This document shows, in pieces, positions 62,682 to 64,000 of a stretch of 64,000 nucleotides of DNA. Both the position numbers and the translations under genes were made by a program. Position 1 is the stretch's first letter, and every line of letters starts with the position of its first letter. Under the pieces are notes generated by a model, which saw only the letters and a program-made list of their open reading frames with translations, was not told where the DNA came from and ran no database searches. This stretch comes from Pampus argenteus (Eukaryota; Chordata; Actinopteri; Scombriformes; Stromateidae), in NCBI GenBank assembly GCA_036937835.1, contig CM072860.1:1275001-1339000 (forward strand), given 5' to 3'.

Positions 62682-62713
<32 letters not shown>
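62627..62713. repeat. inverted (TG)n / (CA)n pair
   Basis: (TG)n at 62627-62654 and (CA)n at 62684-62713 are 30 bp apart in opposite sense and could form a hairpin in the intron transcript. Confidence 0.9.
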
Positions 62714-62716
<3 letters not shown>

Positions 62717-63089
62717 ATAGTTCAGTGACCCTGATTGACCTGCACTCATAATCAGAACATGCTGTTTGTGTGTCTGATGGTGTGTTCAGGTGCATTCAGG
62801 TGTTCAGAGCTGCAAACATTAATAATAATTGTTTGTCATTTTTCAAGCAATAAACATTTTAGTCTCTTTGAAGACACATTTCACAACAACAACATTTATT
62901 TACAGTAGATAAAGTGGGTAGTTTTCTGTACATCATATTAGGAATGAATCAATGATTATATATATATATATATATATATAGTTACATTTATATTTCCAAA
63001 AACTGCAAACGAAGCAGTTCCTGTGAGAAACAAATAACTCGGTGAGATTTCACCAACTGTGCAAACACCAAAAAAAAAAAAAAATCACA

Positions 63090-63200
63090 GTGGACACAGT
63101 GGACAGAGCCACATTTGACTGAAAGGTTGCAGGTTTGATTCCCATCTGTGAGTCTCGAACTCGACGTCTCATCAGATCAGTGGTTGAAAAAGTGAATTAA
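63090..63200 (+). repeat. possible tRNA-derived SINE fragment
   Basis: GGTTGCAGGTTTGATTCCC resembles a pol III B-box region, preceded by CAGTGGACAGAGCCAC. No A-box or full tRNA fold is apparent. Confidence 0.35.
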
Positions 63201-63291
63201 AATGCACGTCAGGAAATCTGAAAACCTGTGTGTGAGTTTAATCCCTGGTTTGTGTGATGGCATGTGACTGTCTGACTTTAACAGGGACAGT

Positions 63292-63294
<3 letters not shown>

Positions 63295-63341
<47 letters not shown>
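63295..63341. repeat. (CA)n microsatellite
   Basis: About 23 CA units in the intron before the exon at 63632. Confidence 0.95.
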
Positions 63342-63343
<2 letters not shown>

Positions 63344-63631
63344 GGTGGCGGTTTGGGATTAAACATCACTGTCTCATCTCAGATTACTCTCTCTCTCTCG
63401 CTCTCTCTCTCTCTGTCTCTTTCTCTCTAATACCTGTTACACACACACACTTGATGATCCAAACAGGAAATTGCACCAAAATCCAACTGATTTCTCTTCA
63501 CACACACACAGATACAAACAGATTAGAGTCCCAGATGGTAAAGGACAGATGTGTGTGTGTGTGTGTGCGTGCATGTGTGTGATAAGAAGCAACCTTTCAC
63601 TCACTTTCTTCTCTCTCTCTCTCTCTGATAG

Positions 63632-63680
63632 GACAACAGGCAGCAGGCTCGCTCGTCCATGTCGTCACATCAGCACAGAG
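63632..63680 (+). CDS. first coding exon of an unidentified gene (partial)
   Basis: A pyrimidine tract and GATAG acceptor precede an exon with ATG at 63659-63661 (MSSHQHR) and a donor CAGAG|GTACAG. Only seven codons fall in the window, too few to name the product. Confidence 0.35.
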
Positions 63681-63923
63681 GTACAGTAGGTTCAGTTCAG
63701 GGAATTCTTGGAGTTTCTTGGGAATTCTTGGAATTTCCTGGAACGCCCAGGGTGGGACATTTTTCCTGTTTGCTTGTTCCTGCTGATGACCCTTACTTCC
63801 TGTTCCGGCCGTGGCTCCTGTCAGATGTTGGACAGAGAGATGAAGAAAGGGAATAAATAGCTCTCTGCTTTTTATCATTAATAAAAATAGCCTGACTCAT
63901 TAGATTGGTATTGATCCCCCGGT

Positions 63924-63991
63924 GATGGAGGAGGGAGGAGGGAGGAGGGAGGAGGGAGGAGGGAGGAGGGAGGAGGGAGGAGGGAGGAGGG
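63924..63991. repeat. (GGGAGGA)n 7-bp tandem repeat
   Basis: About ten units with G-runs of three separated by short spacers; the G-rich strand could form a quadruplex. Confidence 0.93.
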
Positions 63992-64000
63992 AAGTTTACA

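Noticed and set aside
63090..63200. A functional tRNA gene
   Set aside because: Only a B-box-like word is present and no cloverleaf can be drawn.

Overview
The window is nuclear DNA of a ray-finned (probably percomorph) fish. All protein genes are split by short GT-AG introns, dinucleotide and tetranucleotide repeats are abundant, and the gene families present include a fish-type NLR ending in a B30.2 domain. The gene order ttc29 - ednra - tmem184c, followed by dclk2 and sh3d19, recalls human 4q31. From memory, human PRMT9, ARHGAP10 and NR3C2 lie between TMEM184C and DCLK2; I see none of them here, and an NLR gene and mobile DNA occupy that position.

Layout: 1-4.6 kb, ttc29 (minus, 3' end beyond the left edge) with an RFX X-box in its promoter. 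6.4-11.8 kb, endothelin receptor A (plus). 12.3-13.4 kb, a 29-bp minisatellite. 13.5-18.5 kb, tmem184c (plus). 19.1-28.9 kb, an NLR gene (plus) with repeated short N-terminal exons, a RING finger, FISNA, NACHT, LRR and PRY-SPRY. Its NACHT exon is interrupted by about 4.65 kb of nested mobile DNA that includes a hAT-type element with perfect 8-bp target duplications. 30.4-43.3 kb, dclk2 (plus), whose last coding codons and stop lie in the first unit of a 56-bp minisatellite. 44-57.5 kb, sh3d19 (minus), converging on dclk2. About 58.2 kb, a relic of a retroviral pol gene. 59-61.4 kb, an 11-finger C2H2 zinc-finger gene (minus). 62.2-64 kb, the 5' exons of an unidentified plus-strand gene.

Exon boundaries were placed by hand from GT/AG sites and codon phase. 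For tmem184c, dclk2, sh3d19 and the zinc-finger gene the exon lengths sum to whole codon numbers (439, 726, 1089 and 449 residues). The same holds for the NLR (1007 residues) if one extra intron removes the insertion. The genes do not form a pathway: they are a ciliary protein, a peptide-hormone receptor, a solute-transporter-like membrane protein, an immune sensor, a microtubule-associated kinase, an endocytic adaptor and a DNA-binding protein. No tRNA, rRNA or CRISPR locus was recognised.
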